Source of the DNA: Bacteroidota bacterium
GTDB lineage: Bacteria; Bacteroidota; Bacteroidia; Cytophagales; Cyclobacteriaceae
Length of the DNA stretch: 64,000 bases
Direction of reading: 5' to 3'
Assembly (NCBI GenBank): GCA_016866385.1
Contig: VGMU01000002.1
Coordinates: 1-64,000, forward strand
Shown here: positions 18,581 to 27,443 of the stretch, piece by piece
Position numbering within the stretch: the first letter of the stretch is position 1
Layout: each line of letters starts with the position of its first letter
Notes under the pieces: generated by a model
The model's input: only the letters and a program-made list of their open reading frames with translations
Databases searched by the model: none
Told to the model about the DNA's origin: nothing
Position numbers and translations under genes: made by a program

Positions 18581-18966
18581 GGTTCTTTGTGATTTTTTTT
18601 GACAAGTAAAATAAGGGAAAGCCACCCCAAGATAAAGGCCAATCCACCCAAAGGGGTAATGGCTCCTAACCAAGTAATCCCCGTGAGAGACAAAAGGTAA
18701 AGGGAGCCTGAAAAAATGAGAATTCCCAATCCCATTAACCAGGCAGAAGTTTCTAATCCTTTCCAGTGGGGCTTGATTAAGGCTAAAATTCCTATACCTA
18801 AAAGTGCCAGGGTATGGTAGAAATGATAATTTACAGCCGTTTCAAATGTGTCCAATCTCCCATTTTTTGTTAGAAGGCTCTCCAAACCATGGGCTCCAAA
18901 AGCTCCCAATCCTACCGCCAATACGCCAGAAATGCCTGTTGCTATGAGAATTTTAGTGGCTTTCAT
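18577..18966 (-). CDS. DUF423 family membrane protein
   Basis: ISGVLAVGLGAFGAHGLESLLT...FETAVNYHFYHTLALLGIGIL...GSLYLLSLTGITWLGAITPLGGLAFILGW. Confidence 0.95.
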   Translation of the reverse strand: MKATKILIATGISGVLAVGLGAFGAHGLESLLTKNGRLDTFETAVNYHFYHTLALLGIGILALIKPHWKGLETSAWLMGLGILIFSGSLYLLSLTGITWLGAITPLGGLAFILGWLSLILLVKKNHKEP

Positions 18967-19643
18967 GAGGTAGGGGATGTACGTGATCCAAAGATAGAAG
19001 ATCCAATCCGAACCATGGTGCTGCCTTCTTCTTGGGCAATAAGGTAATCACCGCTCATGCCCATAGAAAGTTCCTTGAGGTCTACAAAGGAGGGGAGGGC
19101 TCGTTTTTTTAATTCCTCAAAAAGTTGTTTTAGCCCTTTAAACTCTTCTCTGATTTGGGACTGATCCTCGGTAAAGCTAGCCATTCCCATCAATCCTTTT
19201 ACTTGAACATGGGTCAGGTTGCTAAATTCAGGGCTATCCAACATGGAATCTAGTTCCTGTCTGTCAAAGCCAAACTTACTCTCCTCGCTAGCAATATGGA
19301 TCTGAAGTAAAACAGGAATGAGCCTTTGATTTTTTTTGCCTTGCTTGTCAATTTCTAGCAAGAGCTTGAAGGAATCTATCCCATGAATCAGGTGTATAAA
19401 GGGGGCAAGGTATTTGATTTTATTGCTTTGCACATGCCCAATCATATGCCAGCGGATATCTGCAGGCAGTTGTGCTTGTTTGGCCACCAACTCCTGTACT
19501 TTATTCTCTCCAAAATCCCTTATTCCGGCGTCATAGGCTGCTTGCAAATCTTCTAGGGGTTTGGTTTTGCTGACTGCAATAAGCAGGCAATCGGGACGAA
19601 TAAACGTACTTTTTACAAGGTCTAGCTTAGCTTGGATATCCAT
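18963..19643 (-). CDS. YggS family pyridoxal phosphate homeostasis protein
   Basis: LIAVSKTKPLEDLQAAYDAGIRDFGENKVQELVAK...RWHMIGHVQSNKIKYLAPFIHLIHGIDS...LSMGMSGDYLIAQEEGSTMVRIGSSIFG. Start at MDIQAKLDL (19643); stop overlaps the DUF423 start (ATGA). Confidence 0.93.
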   Translation of the reverse strand: MDIQAKLDLVKSTFIRPDCLLIAVSKTKPLEDLQAAYDAGIRDFGENKVQELVAKQAQLPADIRWHMIGHVQSNKIKYLAPFIHLIHGIDSFKLLLEIDKQGKKNQRLIPVLLQIHIASEESKFGFDRQELDSMLDSPEFSNLTHVQVKGLMGMASFTEDQSQIREEFKGLKQLFEELKKRALPSFVDLKELSMGMSGDYLIAQEEGSTMVRIGSSIFGSRTSPTS

Positions 19644-19890
19644 TACTGGAAACTTTCGGATGGAATAATTTCCAAATATACTCCAAGAGGCGGTACTTTT
19701 GAAGATGCGAACAGCAATTTTAGAAGGAGTGGAAACGGGACTGGTGCTATCCACCTTGATTGGACCTGTATTTTTTGCGCTCATTACCACCAACATGAAT
19801 CAAGGGATGAAGCAAGCCTCTTTTTTGGCCTTGTGAGTTTTTTCGAGTGATTTACTCTATATTTTTTGCACCTATTTTGGCATACATGTC

Positions 19891-20508
19891 TTGATGACTC
19901 TTCCCTACTTTGAAAAGTGGCTATGGGAAATTACTCGATTTTATCTTGAAGCATTAGCCGACTTTGAGTCAGATGATTACTCTTTCACGTTTAAAAATAA
20001 TGGTGATCGGTACACCATGAATAAACTACGTACAGATACAAAACACTATCGGATTCAAAGAGATGTTGCTCAAAATTTATTAAAAAAGCACCATCAGAAA
20101 AATAAAAAAGATAAACTAGACAAATTGGAAAAAACAGACTCAGCATTCATGCAACGTAAATTCACAAAATTTGAGCGTTGGGCTGATGATAAAATACGGG
20201 CACTGGAGATTGATCTCAAAGAAGATCGTCAAAAGATCAGGGAATTAGAGCGAGAGCAACAAAAAGTAAACATCTTAGGCGAAGAGTTGATCGAGTTAGA
20301 AGAAAAAACATCTAAGATAAAGCACAAATAAAATAGGCTTAGACAAGAGATTTATGACCGCGAAGATGAGGTAAATGAACAACGCGATACCATGATCAAG
20401 GAAGCTAGGACTAAACTAACCAGAACGATAAAAGAGGAAGAATTAGCGAAGAAGCAAAGTGAGTTAGAAAGAAGGCTCTTAGAATTAGAATCCAAGCTTA
20501 AGGATTAA
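19891..20508 (+). pseudogene. C-terminal remnant of a SNF2/DISARM-type helicase-like coiled-coil protein, interrupted by in-frame TAA at 20329-20331
   Basis: ORF 19891-20331 ends at TAA; the same frame continues as NRLRQEIYDREDEVNEQRDTMIKEARTKLTRTIKEEELAKKQSELERRLLELESKLKD* to 20508. FERWADDKIRALEIDLKEDRQKIRELERE...DREDEVNEQRDTMI resembles the helicase C-terminal pattern LDRWADDLK.LE.E..ELDRQIKELRR...D.QDEID.QRD.LI (recalled, not searched). Confidence 0.6.
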
Positions 20509-20608
20509 AAAAAATCACCTTACTTACCCACTCCTAGATTAGTCCTTTTTTATAAATTTTTTTTTTACATTGTAACTGCTGAGTATACTATCGATAACAA
20601 AAATATCT

Positions 20609-21670
20609 ATGAAAAAAGCAAGCCTCGTTTGGATCATCGTTCTTTTGTCTACAGTAGCCTGGGCGCAAGTTCCTCAAAAAATGAGCTACCAAGCCATCAT
20701 TCGCAATGCGAGCAATGCAGCGAATGTTACGGGCACTGTAGCAGTTGCAAACGGTGGAACGGGATTAACAAATATCACTTCAGGTCAAATTCCGTTTGGG
20801 AATGGGACTAGTGCTATAGGTACAAGTTCAAACTTAACCTGGGATAATTCTACAGGTAGTTTAGGTATTGGCACCTCTACTCCTGCTAGCTCCGCTAAAC
20901 TAGACGTATCATCTATTACCCAAGGCTTTTTACCTCCGAGAATGACCCAGGCCCAACGTAACGCTATTTCAAGCCCTGCCTCCGGTTTAATCATTTGGTG
21001 TACTGATAGTGGCACTAGAGGGCAGTTGCAGGTCTATGATGGGGCCGGTTGGACAAATATGATCGGAGGCTCTTCTAACTTTGCCTGTGGCACAAGTTCG
21101 GTTACATTTACGTTTAGAGGTGCCTCTGTCACCTATGGAACTGTTGTTGGCGCTGCCGGCAAATGTTGGCTAGATCGAAACCTTGGGGCAACCAGAGTGG
21201 CTACCTCATCGAACGATGCGGATGCCTATGGCGATTTATTTCAATGGGGAAGAGGTGATGAAGGACATCAATTACGTAACAGTTCAACTACTGGTACCCT
21301 GAGTACTGGCAACACCCCTGGCAATTCAAATTTTATCATTTGGACTTTAGCTAGCGGTGACCAAAACTGGCGAAGCACCAACTACAACTACCTCTGGCAA
21401 GGCATAAATGGCACCAATAACGTATGCCCCAGTGGTTGGAGAATTCCAACTGAGCAGGAGTGGTTTGAAGAGAGACAAGCTGGATTTCCTGCCAACAAAT
21501 TAGCAGCTGGTTACAGCTCTGTTCTCAAATTGCCAGCGGCTGGAATTCGGACATCCAATGGCTCTGTATCCAGTCAAGGCTCCTTCCTCCATTATTGGAG
21601 CAGTACTACCTCTGGATCTGCAAATTCTTGTGCAGTAGTAATGAGTACTGGATCTCCTGATTCCAGTTGA
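20609..21670 (+). CDS. FISUMP-domain (Fibrobacter succinogenes major paralogous domain) secreted protein, C-terminus apparently frameshifted
   Basis: GKCWLDRNLGATRVATSSNDADAYGDLFQWGRGDEGHQ...CPSGWRIPTEQEWFEE...YWSSTTSGSANSCAVVM; the expected ending (FGMSVRCIKD*) is in another frame at 21687-21719. Confidence 0.85.
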   Translation: MKKASLVWIIVLLSTVAWAQVPQKMSYQAIIRNASNAANVTGTVAVANGGTGLTNITSGQIPFGNGTSAIGTSSNLTWDNSTGSLGIGTSTPASSAKLDVSSITQGFLPPRMTQAQRNAISSPASGLIIWCTDSGTRGQLQVYDGAGWTNMIGGSSNFACGTSSVTFTFRGASVTYGTVVGAAGKCWLDRNLGATRVATSSNDADAYGDLFQWGRGDEGHQLRNSSTTGTLSTGNTPGNSNFIIWTLASGDQNWRSTNYNYLWQGINGTNNVCPSGWRIPTEQEWFEERQAGFPANKLAAGYSSVLKLPAAGIRTSNGSVSSQGSFLHYWSSTTSGSANSCAVVMSTGSPDSS

Positions 21671-21813
21671 TTGTCGTGGAAGGGTTTTCGGTATGTCCGT
21701 TCGCTGCATTAAAGATTGATACGCTCACCTTACAAACAGATAACTTGAAAAGGGTTACAGAATATCTCCTACCTTGTAAAACATTCGCAACCACAGAAAA
21801 ACTAGCCCCCATT

Positions 21814-21837
21814 TTTTGGTGCAAATTTTGGTGCAAA
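21814..21837. repeat. perfect 12-bp tandem repeat
   Basis: TTTTGGTGCAAA TTTTGGTGCAAA. Confidence 0.8.
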
Positions 21838-21924
21838 TAAAAAAGCAGCTACGAGGTAAAAAACATAACTACTTGATTATCAGCTCCCCTTACAGACGAA
21901 AGATTAAACTAAAATTCTTAACAA

Positions 21925-22269
21925 ATGACAATTCTTATAATTACATCTCAGCTTATCGTGGCAATATCAGTTGCCTATGTTTGGGTTTTTCGATATGAAG
22001 TAATCACAAAAGAATTTAAAGAATTCGGATTGAGTGATTTAACCCGAACCTTTGTTGGAACGTCTAAAATTTCTTTAGCCACTTTATTAATAGCGGGTAT
22101 TTGGCATCCTCCATTAATTTTGATACCTTCTATTCTAATGGGTTTATTTATGTTAGCAGCTCAATATTACCATTTCAAAATAAAAAATCCCTTCATTAAA
22201 CATTTGCCATCTTTAATTTTCTTGATTTTATGTGCCTTCATTGCATTAGTTTCAATGAAGGTAATTTAA
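21925..22269 (+). CDS. DoxX-like small membrane protein
   Basis: Four predicted TM helices; ...GTSKISLATLLIAGIWHPPLILIPSILMGLFMLAAQYYHFKIKNPFIKHLPSLIFLILCAFIAL. Confidence 0.65.
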   Translation: MTILIITSQLIVAISVAYVWVFRYEVITKEFKEFGLSDLTRTFVGTSKISLATLLIAGIWHPPLILIPSILMGLFMLAAQYYHFKIKNPFIKHLPSLIFLILCAFIALVSMKVI

Positions 22270-22271
22270 AC

Positions 22272-22652
22272 ATGAATTATTTATTGCTTTCTTGTGTTTT
22301 ATTTTCAAGCTTGTCTTTTATGGGATATTCTATTTCATATTTCATTTCACCATATATGAAAAGTGAATTTGAACGATTCAACTTAAAACATCTTGGTCTC
22401 TTTATAATTATACTTGAAATACTTGGTGCTTTTGGATTATTAGTAGGTTTATTTTTCAAACCTATTTTGTTAATATCATCTGGTGGACTTTCCTTGTTGA
22501 TGTTTTTTGGTTTCATGACAAGACTTAAAATAAAAGATAGTTTCTTGGTTTCTTTTCCAGCAATATTTTTTATGATTTTAAATGGATATATATTTTATTT
22601 GGGAATTGGATCTTCTCTGCATTCTTTGATGACATACATTTATATTCCTTGA
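22272..22652 (+). CDS. DoxX-like small membrane protein
   Basis: MNYLLLSCVLFSSLSFMGYSISYFISPYMKSEFERFNLKHLGLFIIILEILGAFGLLVGLFFKPILLISSGGLSLLMFFGFMTRLKIKDSFLVSFPAIFFMILNGYIFYL; ATG 2 nt after the previous stop. Confidence 0.65.
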   Translation: MNYLLLSCVLFSSLSFMGYSISYFISPYMKSEFERFNLKHLGLFIIILEILGAFGLLVGLFFKPILLISSGGLSLLMFFGFMTRLKIKDSFLVSFPAIFFMILNGYIFYLGIGSSLHSLMTYIYIP

Positions 22653-22670
22653 ACGGAACTAGAGGAAATA

Positions 22671-22703
22671 AAAAATCCCATAGAAACTAAGTCTATGGGA
22701 TTT
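22671..22703 (-). terminator. intrinsic terminator downstream of ald
   Basis: 12-bp stem AAATCCCATAGA / TCTATGGGATTT followed by a T-rich stretch on the minus strand. Confidence 0.85.
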
Positions 22704-22725
22704 GCAATGGTTGGAGAACTTGGAC

Positions 22726-23841
22726 TTAGCTCAAGAACTTGGACACCGGGGTAAATGGCAACCCGAAAGCGTCAGCCACGGCTTTATAAACGATTTCACC
22801 TTGAATCACGTTGAGGCCCAAGGCCAATTCCGTATTTTCTTGTGCTGCTTTTTTCCAGCCCTTATCGGCCAATTGCAGTCCATAAGGAAGTGTGGCATTG
22901 GTCAATGCTAGAGTAGAAGTGTAGGGTACCGCTCCAGGCATATTGGCTACGCAATAATGCACCACCTCATCAATCACGAAAGTAGGATTTTCATGTGTGG
23001 TAGGAGTGCAGGTTTCTATACATCCCCCTTGATCTACCGCTACATCTACCAGCACTGCGCCTTTTTTCATGGTTTTTAGCATTTCTCTGGTAATCAAATG
23101 AGGTGCCTTAGCTCCAGGAATCAACACCGCCCCTACGATTAAGTCGGCAGTTTTGATTTGTTCACGAATGTTGTATTCGTTGGACATCATAGTTTTCACG
23201 TTGGCTGGCATCACATCTGCCAAGTAGCGCATTCTAGGAAGAGAAACGTCCATGATTGTGACGTCTGCCCCCAAACCTGCTGCCATCCAGGCCGCTTGGG
23301 TACCTACTACGCCGCCTCCCAAAATCACCACCTTGGCAGGTAGAACGCCCGGAACGCCACCCAATAGAATTCCTCGTCCGCCCAAAGGCTTTTCCAGATA
23401 GTTGGCTCCCTTTTGAATAGCCATTCTACCTGCTACTTCTGACATAGGAACCAAAAGAGGAAGGCTTCGATCGGCCTTTTCTACGGTCTCGTAGGCCAAA
23501 CATATGGCTTTGCTAGCTACCATAGCCTTGGTTAGAGGTTCGTAGGAAGCAAAATGGAAATAGGTAAAAAGAAGTTGATTCTCCTTGATAAGCCCGTATT
23601 CGGAGGCGATGGGCTCCTTGACCTTCATGATCATTTCTGCAACCTGATAGGTCGCTTCTATGCCGGGCTGAATGCTGGCCCCAGCGCTTCGGTACTCTTC
23701 GTCTGAAAACCCGCTGCCTTCTCCTGCGCTGCTTTGCACATGGACGCTGTGGCCTCTTTTGACTAGCTCTTTGGCTCCCGCAGGAGTGAGGGCTACCCGG
23801 TTTTCATTGTTTTTAATTTCCTTAGGAATACCTAGTATCAT
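22726..23841 (-). CDS. ald: alanine dehydrogenase
   Basis: MILGIPKEIKNNENRVALTPAGAKELVKRGHSVHVQSSAGEGSGFSDEEY...VVILGGGVVGTQAAWMAAGLGADVTIMD...DVAVDQGGCIETC. Confidence 0.97.
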   Translation of the reverse strand: MILGIPKEIKNNENRVALTPAGAKELVKRGHSVHVQSSAGEGSGFSDEEYRSAGASIQPGIEATYQVAEMIMKVKEPIASEYGLIKENQLLFTYFHFASYEPLTKAMVASKAICLAYETVEKADRSLPLLVPMSEVAGRMAIQKGANYLEKPLGGRGILLGGVPGVLPAKVVILGGGVVGTQAAWMAAGLGADVTIMDVSLPRMRYLADVMPANVKTMMSNEYNIREQIKTADLIVGAVLIPGAKAPHLITREMLKTMKKGAVLVDVAVDQGGCIETCTPTTHENPTFVIDEVVHYCVANMPGAVPYTSTLALTNATLPYGLQLADKGWKKAAQENTELALGLNVIQGEIVYKAVADAFGLPFTPVSKFLS

Positions 23842-24187
23842 GTCTAAGTTGATTTGGATTTATAGATTCGGTCGCAAAGATACTATGCAAAAAAGGTTTC
23901 AACAGCAATTTCTGAAATACTATTTGGATAGCATTTTGTATTTCATGGATTTTCCAAAGTTTATTTTTTCTAACTGACTTAAACTTTACTTTATTTCAAA
24001 AAACAACTATTAGAAATAAAAAATTTTGATTTTTTTTAAATTAACCCTGAGCCTTTGTCTTTCCCCAATTCAAGTTTTTTAATTAAATAAATATTTAAAA
24101 ACACTTATTTTACAAAATAAAATTTGGAAAAAGTATTAAAATAAACAATTATTCAAAATATTAAATGGCAATTTAATAATAAGAAAA

Positions 24188-24218
24188 TTTGCACATCCGT
24201 ACTTAATTCCTAATTTTG
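24188..24218 (+). promoter_or_regulatory. Bacteroidota-type promoter (TTTG-N19-TAATTTTG) upstream of the E1 gene
   Basis: TTTG at 24188-24191, 19-nt spacer, TAATTTTG at 24211-24218; matches the known -33 TTTG / -7 TAnnTTTG consensus. Confidence 0.65.
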
Positions 24219-24270
24219 GCATAAGTATTCAAGCCCCAGTTAAGTTTTTCTTTAGGAAGTAAACACAGGT

Positions 24271-26679
24271 ATGGAGGGACAATTTCTAGGAAAGATGCAG
24301 GAGAAGGCTTCCTTAGCGAAGCAGGTGTTGGAAGACTTTCGAATTGCAGTGACCAGTAGGCATGCCTCCTTGATGGGAAGGAAAGAGGTGTTTATGGGCA
24401 AGGCCAAATTTGGAATTTTTGGAGATGGCAAAGAGCTAGCTCAAGTGGCCATGGCGAGGGCTTTTCAAAAAGGAGACTTTAGAGCAGGCTATTACCGAGA
24501 CCAAACCTTTATGATGGCCTTGGGAGAGCTCACGGTTCAACAGTATTTTGCGCAATTGTACGCTCATGCACAGGTAGAAGCGGAGCCTGCAAGTGCGGGT
24601 AGATTGATGAATGGTCACTTTGCCACCCGCTCGGTAGAGGAAGATGGCACCTGGAAAACTCTAACTTCTCAATACAATTCAGCAGCTGATATTTCACCTA
24701 CTGCTGCCCAAATGCCCAAACTTTTAGGCTTGGCCTTTGCTTCCAAGTTGTATCGCAACAACCAAGGACTTGATTTCATGAAGGATTTTTCCATTCGTGG
24801 CAATGAAGTGGCTTGGGGGACCATTGGGAATGCATCTACCTCCGAGGGGATGTTTTTTGAATCCCTAAATGCTGCCGGCGTACTGCAAGTGCCCCTGGTC
24901 ATTGCCATCTGGGATGACGGATATGGCATCTCGGTGCCTCAGGAATTTCATACGACCAAGGGTAGTATTTCCGAAGCATTGCTAGGCCTTCAACGTAATG
25001 AAAGTGAGAAAGGCTTTGAAATTTTGAGAGTCAAGGGATGGGATTACGAATCCTTGCTCCAAGCTTTTGATACCGCTGGGCGTCTGTCTAGAGAAGAGCA
25101 TGTGCCTGTAATGATTCACGTAGAGGAAATGACGCAGCCCCAAGGACATTCTACATCGGGTTCGCACGAGCGTTACAAAACCAAGGAGCGATTGCAATGG
25201 GAACAGGATTGGGATTGTATCCTCAAGTTTAAAGAGTACATTATTTCTTCTGGAATAGCCACTGCCGATCAATTGGATCAAATCGATGCAGAGGCAAAAG
25301 CAGAGGTAAGACGCCAAAAAGATGCAGCTTGGAATGCATTTTCAAATGAAATCAAAGAGGAACTGGAACTTGCGTTAGGCTTGATTCGAGAAGCTGCATC
25401 CAAATCCTCTAGGAAGATTGTATTGCTGCAATTGGCTGAGGAACTCAAAAAAACCATCAATCCCATTCGTAAGGACGTAGTCAGTACGGTAAGGAAGATA
25501 TTGGTTATCCTACGCTTGGAAGGCGAGGAGGTAAAAAAAGACTTGAAAGCTTGGTTTGCTCAAATGGAGAAAAAAAACCAAGACCGATACAACAGCCACC
25601 TGTACTGTGAGACCAGCCATTCCTGGTCCTTTGTGAAGCAAATTCGTCCCCAAATTGATGAAAACTCAGCCTTGGTGGATGGAAGAGAAATTCTTCAAGC
25701 CTTTTTCGATTATACCTTGGCTCATGATCCTAGATTTTTTGCTTTGGGAGAGGATGTAGGCAAAATCGGAGACGTGAACCAAGCATTTGCTGGTTTGCAA
25801 TCCAAGTATGGGGAATGGAGGGTTATGGATACAGGCATTAGAGAATGTACCATCATAGGCCAAGGGATTGGAGCGGCCCTACGTGGGCTTCGACCTATGG
25901 CAGAAATCCAATACCTAGACTATTTGCTGTATGCCATACAGTTGCTTTCCGATGATTTGGCGACTCTAAGTTACCGCACCAAAGGTGGACAGAAGGCACC
26001 CTTGATCGTAAGAACACGTGGTCATAGACTCGAAGGGGTTTGGCATTCCGGTTCTCCCATGGGTATGATTTTATCGAGTTTGCGCGGCATGTTGGTTTGC
26101 GTGCCTAGAGACATGACCCAGGCAGCAGGGATGTATGCCACCTTACTGCAATCCGATGATCCTGCCCTAGTGATCGAGTGTTTGAATGGGTACCGGATTA
26201 AAGAAAAAATGCCGCATAATATAGGACAGTATACTGTTCCTTTGGGAAAGCCTGAGGTGCTAAGGGAAGGAACGGACCTGAGTCTGGTGACCTATGGAAG
26301 CATGTGCCGCTTGGTGTTGGAGGCAGCAGAAGAATTGAATTCCATAGGAATTTCTGTGGAGGTGGTCGACGTACAAACGCTCCTTCCATTCGATACTCAT
26401 GGAATCGTAGGACAATCCATACAAAAAACCAATAGAGTCATTTTTATAGACGAAGATGTGCCAGGGGGCGCTAGTGCTTACATGATGCAACAGGTTTTGG
26501 ATCATCAACAGGTTTTTGCCTACTTGGATGCTGCCCCTCAGACCTTGTCTGCGAAGGCACATCGCCCTGCGTACTCTACAGACGGGGATTATTTTTCCAA
26601 GCCTAGCGTGGAGGATATTGTAGAAAAGGTTTACCAGGTAATGCAAGAAGCTAATCCAAAAAAATTTCCTGCGATTTAA
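24271..26679 (+). CDS. fused 2-oxoacid dehydrogenase E1 component (alpha + beta domains), BCKDH/PDH type
   Basis: Alpha part GYYRDQTFMMALGEL...GTIGNASTSEGMFFESLNAAGVLQVPLVIAIWDDGYGISVP; beta part FALGEDVGKIGDVNQAFAGLQSKYGEWRVMDTGIRECTIIGQGIGAALRGLRPMAEIQY in one ORF. Confidence 0.95.
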   Translation: MEGQFLGKMQEKASLAKQVLEDFRIAVTSRHASLMGRKEVFMGKAKFGIFGDGKELAQVAMARAFQKGDFRAGYYRDQTFMMALGELTVQQYFAQLYAHAQVEAEPASAGRLMNGHFATRSVEEDGTWKTLTSQYNSAADISPTAAQMPKLLGLAFASKLYRNNQGLDFMKDFSIRGNEVAWGTIGNASTSEGMFFESLNAAGVLQVPLVIAIWDDGYGISVPQEFHTTKGSISEALLGLQRNESEKGFEILRVKGWDYESLLQAFDTAGRLSREEHVPVMIHVEEMTQPQGHSTSGSHERYKTKERLQWEQDWDCILKFKEYIISSGIATADQLDQIDAEAKAEVRRQKDAAWNAFSNEIKEELELALGLIREAASKSSRKIVLLQLAEELKKTINPIRKDVVSTVRKILVILRLEGEEVKKDLKAWFAQMEKKNQDRYNSHLYCETSHSWSFVKQIRPQIDENSALVDGREILQAFFDYTLAHDPRFFALGEDVGKIGDVNQAFAGLQSKYGEWRVMDTGIRECTIIGQGIGAALRGLRPMAEIQYLDYLLYAIQLLSDDLATLSYRTKGGQKAPLIVRTRGHRLEGVWHSGSPMGMILSSLRGMLVCVPRDMTQAAGMYATLLQSDDPALVIECLNGYRIKEKMPHNIGQYTVPLGKPEVLREGTDLSLVTYGSMCRLVLEAAEELNSIGISVEVVDVQTLLPFDTHGIVGQSIQKTNRVIFIDEDVPGGASAYMMQQVLDHQQVFAYLDAAPQTLSAKAHRPAYSTDGDYFSKPSVEDIVEKVYQVMQEANPKKFPAI

Positions 26680-26698
26680 TTTTTACTGATATAAGAAA

Positions 26699-27388
26699 TT
26701 ATTTCCTGGTGATTTGTTTCAGGGTCACTTGAGGGCTGGAAACCTCGTTAGACCTGTTGAGGGCTCGGTCTTGAATTTGAACATCTATTCGAAGGGTATC
26801 AGTTCTAAAAATAGATTCCCAACCTGAGGAAAGCATCCTGTAGGTTATTTTTCCCTCTACTGCTTGTCCCTCTTCCGAATTAAGGATTCTTGGAAAGCGC
26901 CCATTGAAAGTAGTGTAGAAGGGCGGGTCTTGCCATCTAAACTCCTTGAACTGCCCATTTCTTTTGATAAAAAATCGAACAAAGATATTGTACTGGTTTT
27001 CGTTTTTTTCCACCCAAATGGTGTCCTTGATAACGACGTTGTTTACAATGGGGTCAATCACCCAATCTATGGGGTTGTATTTTGGGGCCGTACTTGGTCT
27101 CTTGGAATAGGTAATTAAATTACCCAAGACATCCCTCTTGTAATTGAGTGGGTTGAAGGGGGGATTGATGTCCGTGGCAGAAAGCCCTAAATCTCCCTCG
27201 GCATCTTTAAATTTTAAGGTGATCAAGAGGGAATCTTGGGAAGAGGTAGGGGAATACTCTATACTTGAAAACTCAATCTCAGGTTTGCTCGGGAAATTTT
27301 CTGGAGGGCTAACACAGGAGAAACTCAGGAAAACAAATCCAAAGATTATGTAAGTAGAATTTTTCAATCGCATGAGATCCCGGTACAT
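26699..27388 (-). CDS. hypothetical lipoprotein
   Basis: Lipobox-like IIFGFVFLSFSCVSPPEN; KFKDAEGDLGLSA segment; no family recognised. Confidence 0.75.
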   Translation of the reverse strand: MYRDLMRLKNSTYIIFGFVFLSFSCVSPPENFPSKPEIEFSSIEYSPTSSQDSLLITLKFKDAEGDLGLSATDINPPFNPLNYKRDVLGNLITYSKRPSTAPKYNPIDWVIDPIVNNVVIKDTIWVEKNENQYNIFVRFFIKRNGQFKEFRWQDPPFYTTFNGRFPRILNSEEGQAVEGKITYRMLSSGWESIFRTDTLRIDVQIQDRALNRSNEVSSPQVTLKQITRK

Positions 27389-27443
27389 TTACATTTCAAA
27401 AGGTAGGGGCTGAACCTTCAAGTACAGCCCAAGATATAAAACG

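Noticed and set aside
19644-19796. N-terminal extension of the YggS ORF as real coding sequence
   Set aside because: YggS homology begins at MDIQAKLDL; the extra 51 aa show no recognisable sequence.
21606-21836. Minus-strand ORF (MHQNLHQKMGASFSVVANVLQGRRYSV...) as an integrase fragment
   Set aside because: No tyrosine recombinase motifs; it mostly lies antisense to the FISUMP end and the 12-bp tandem repeat.
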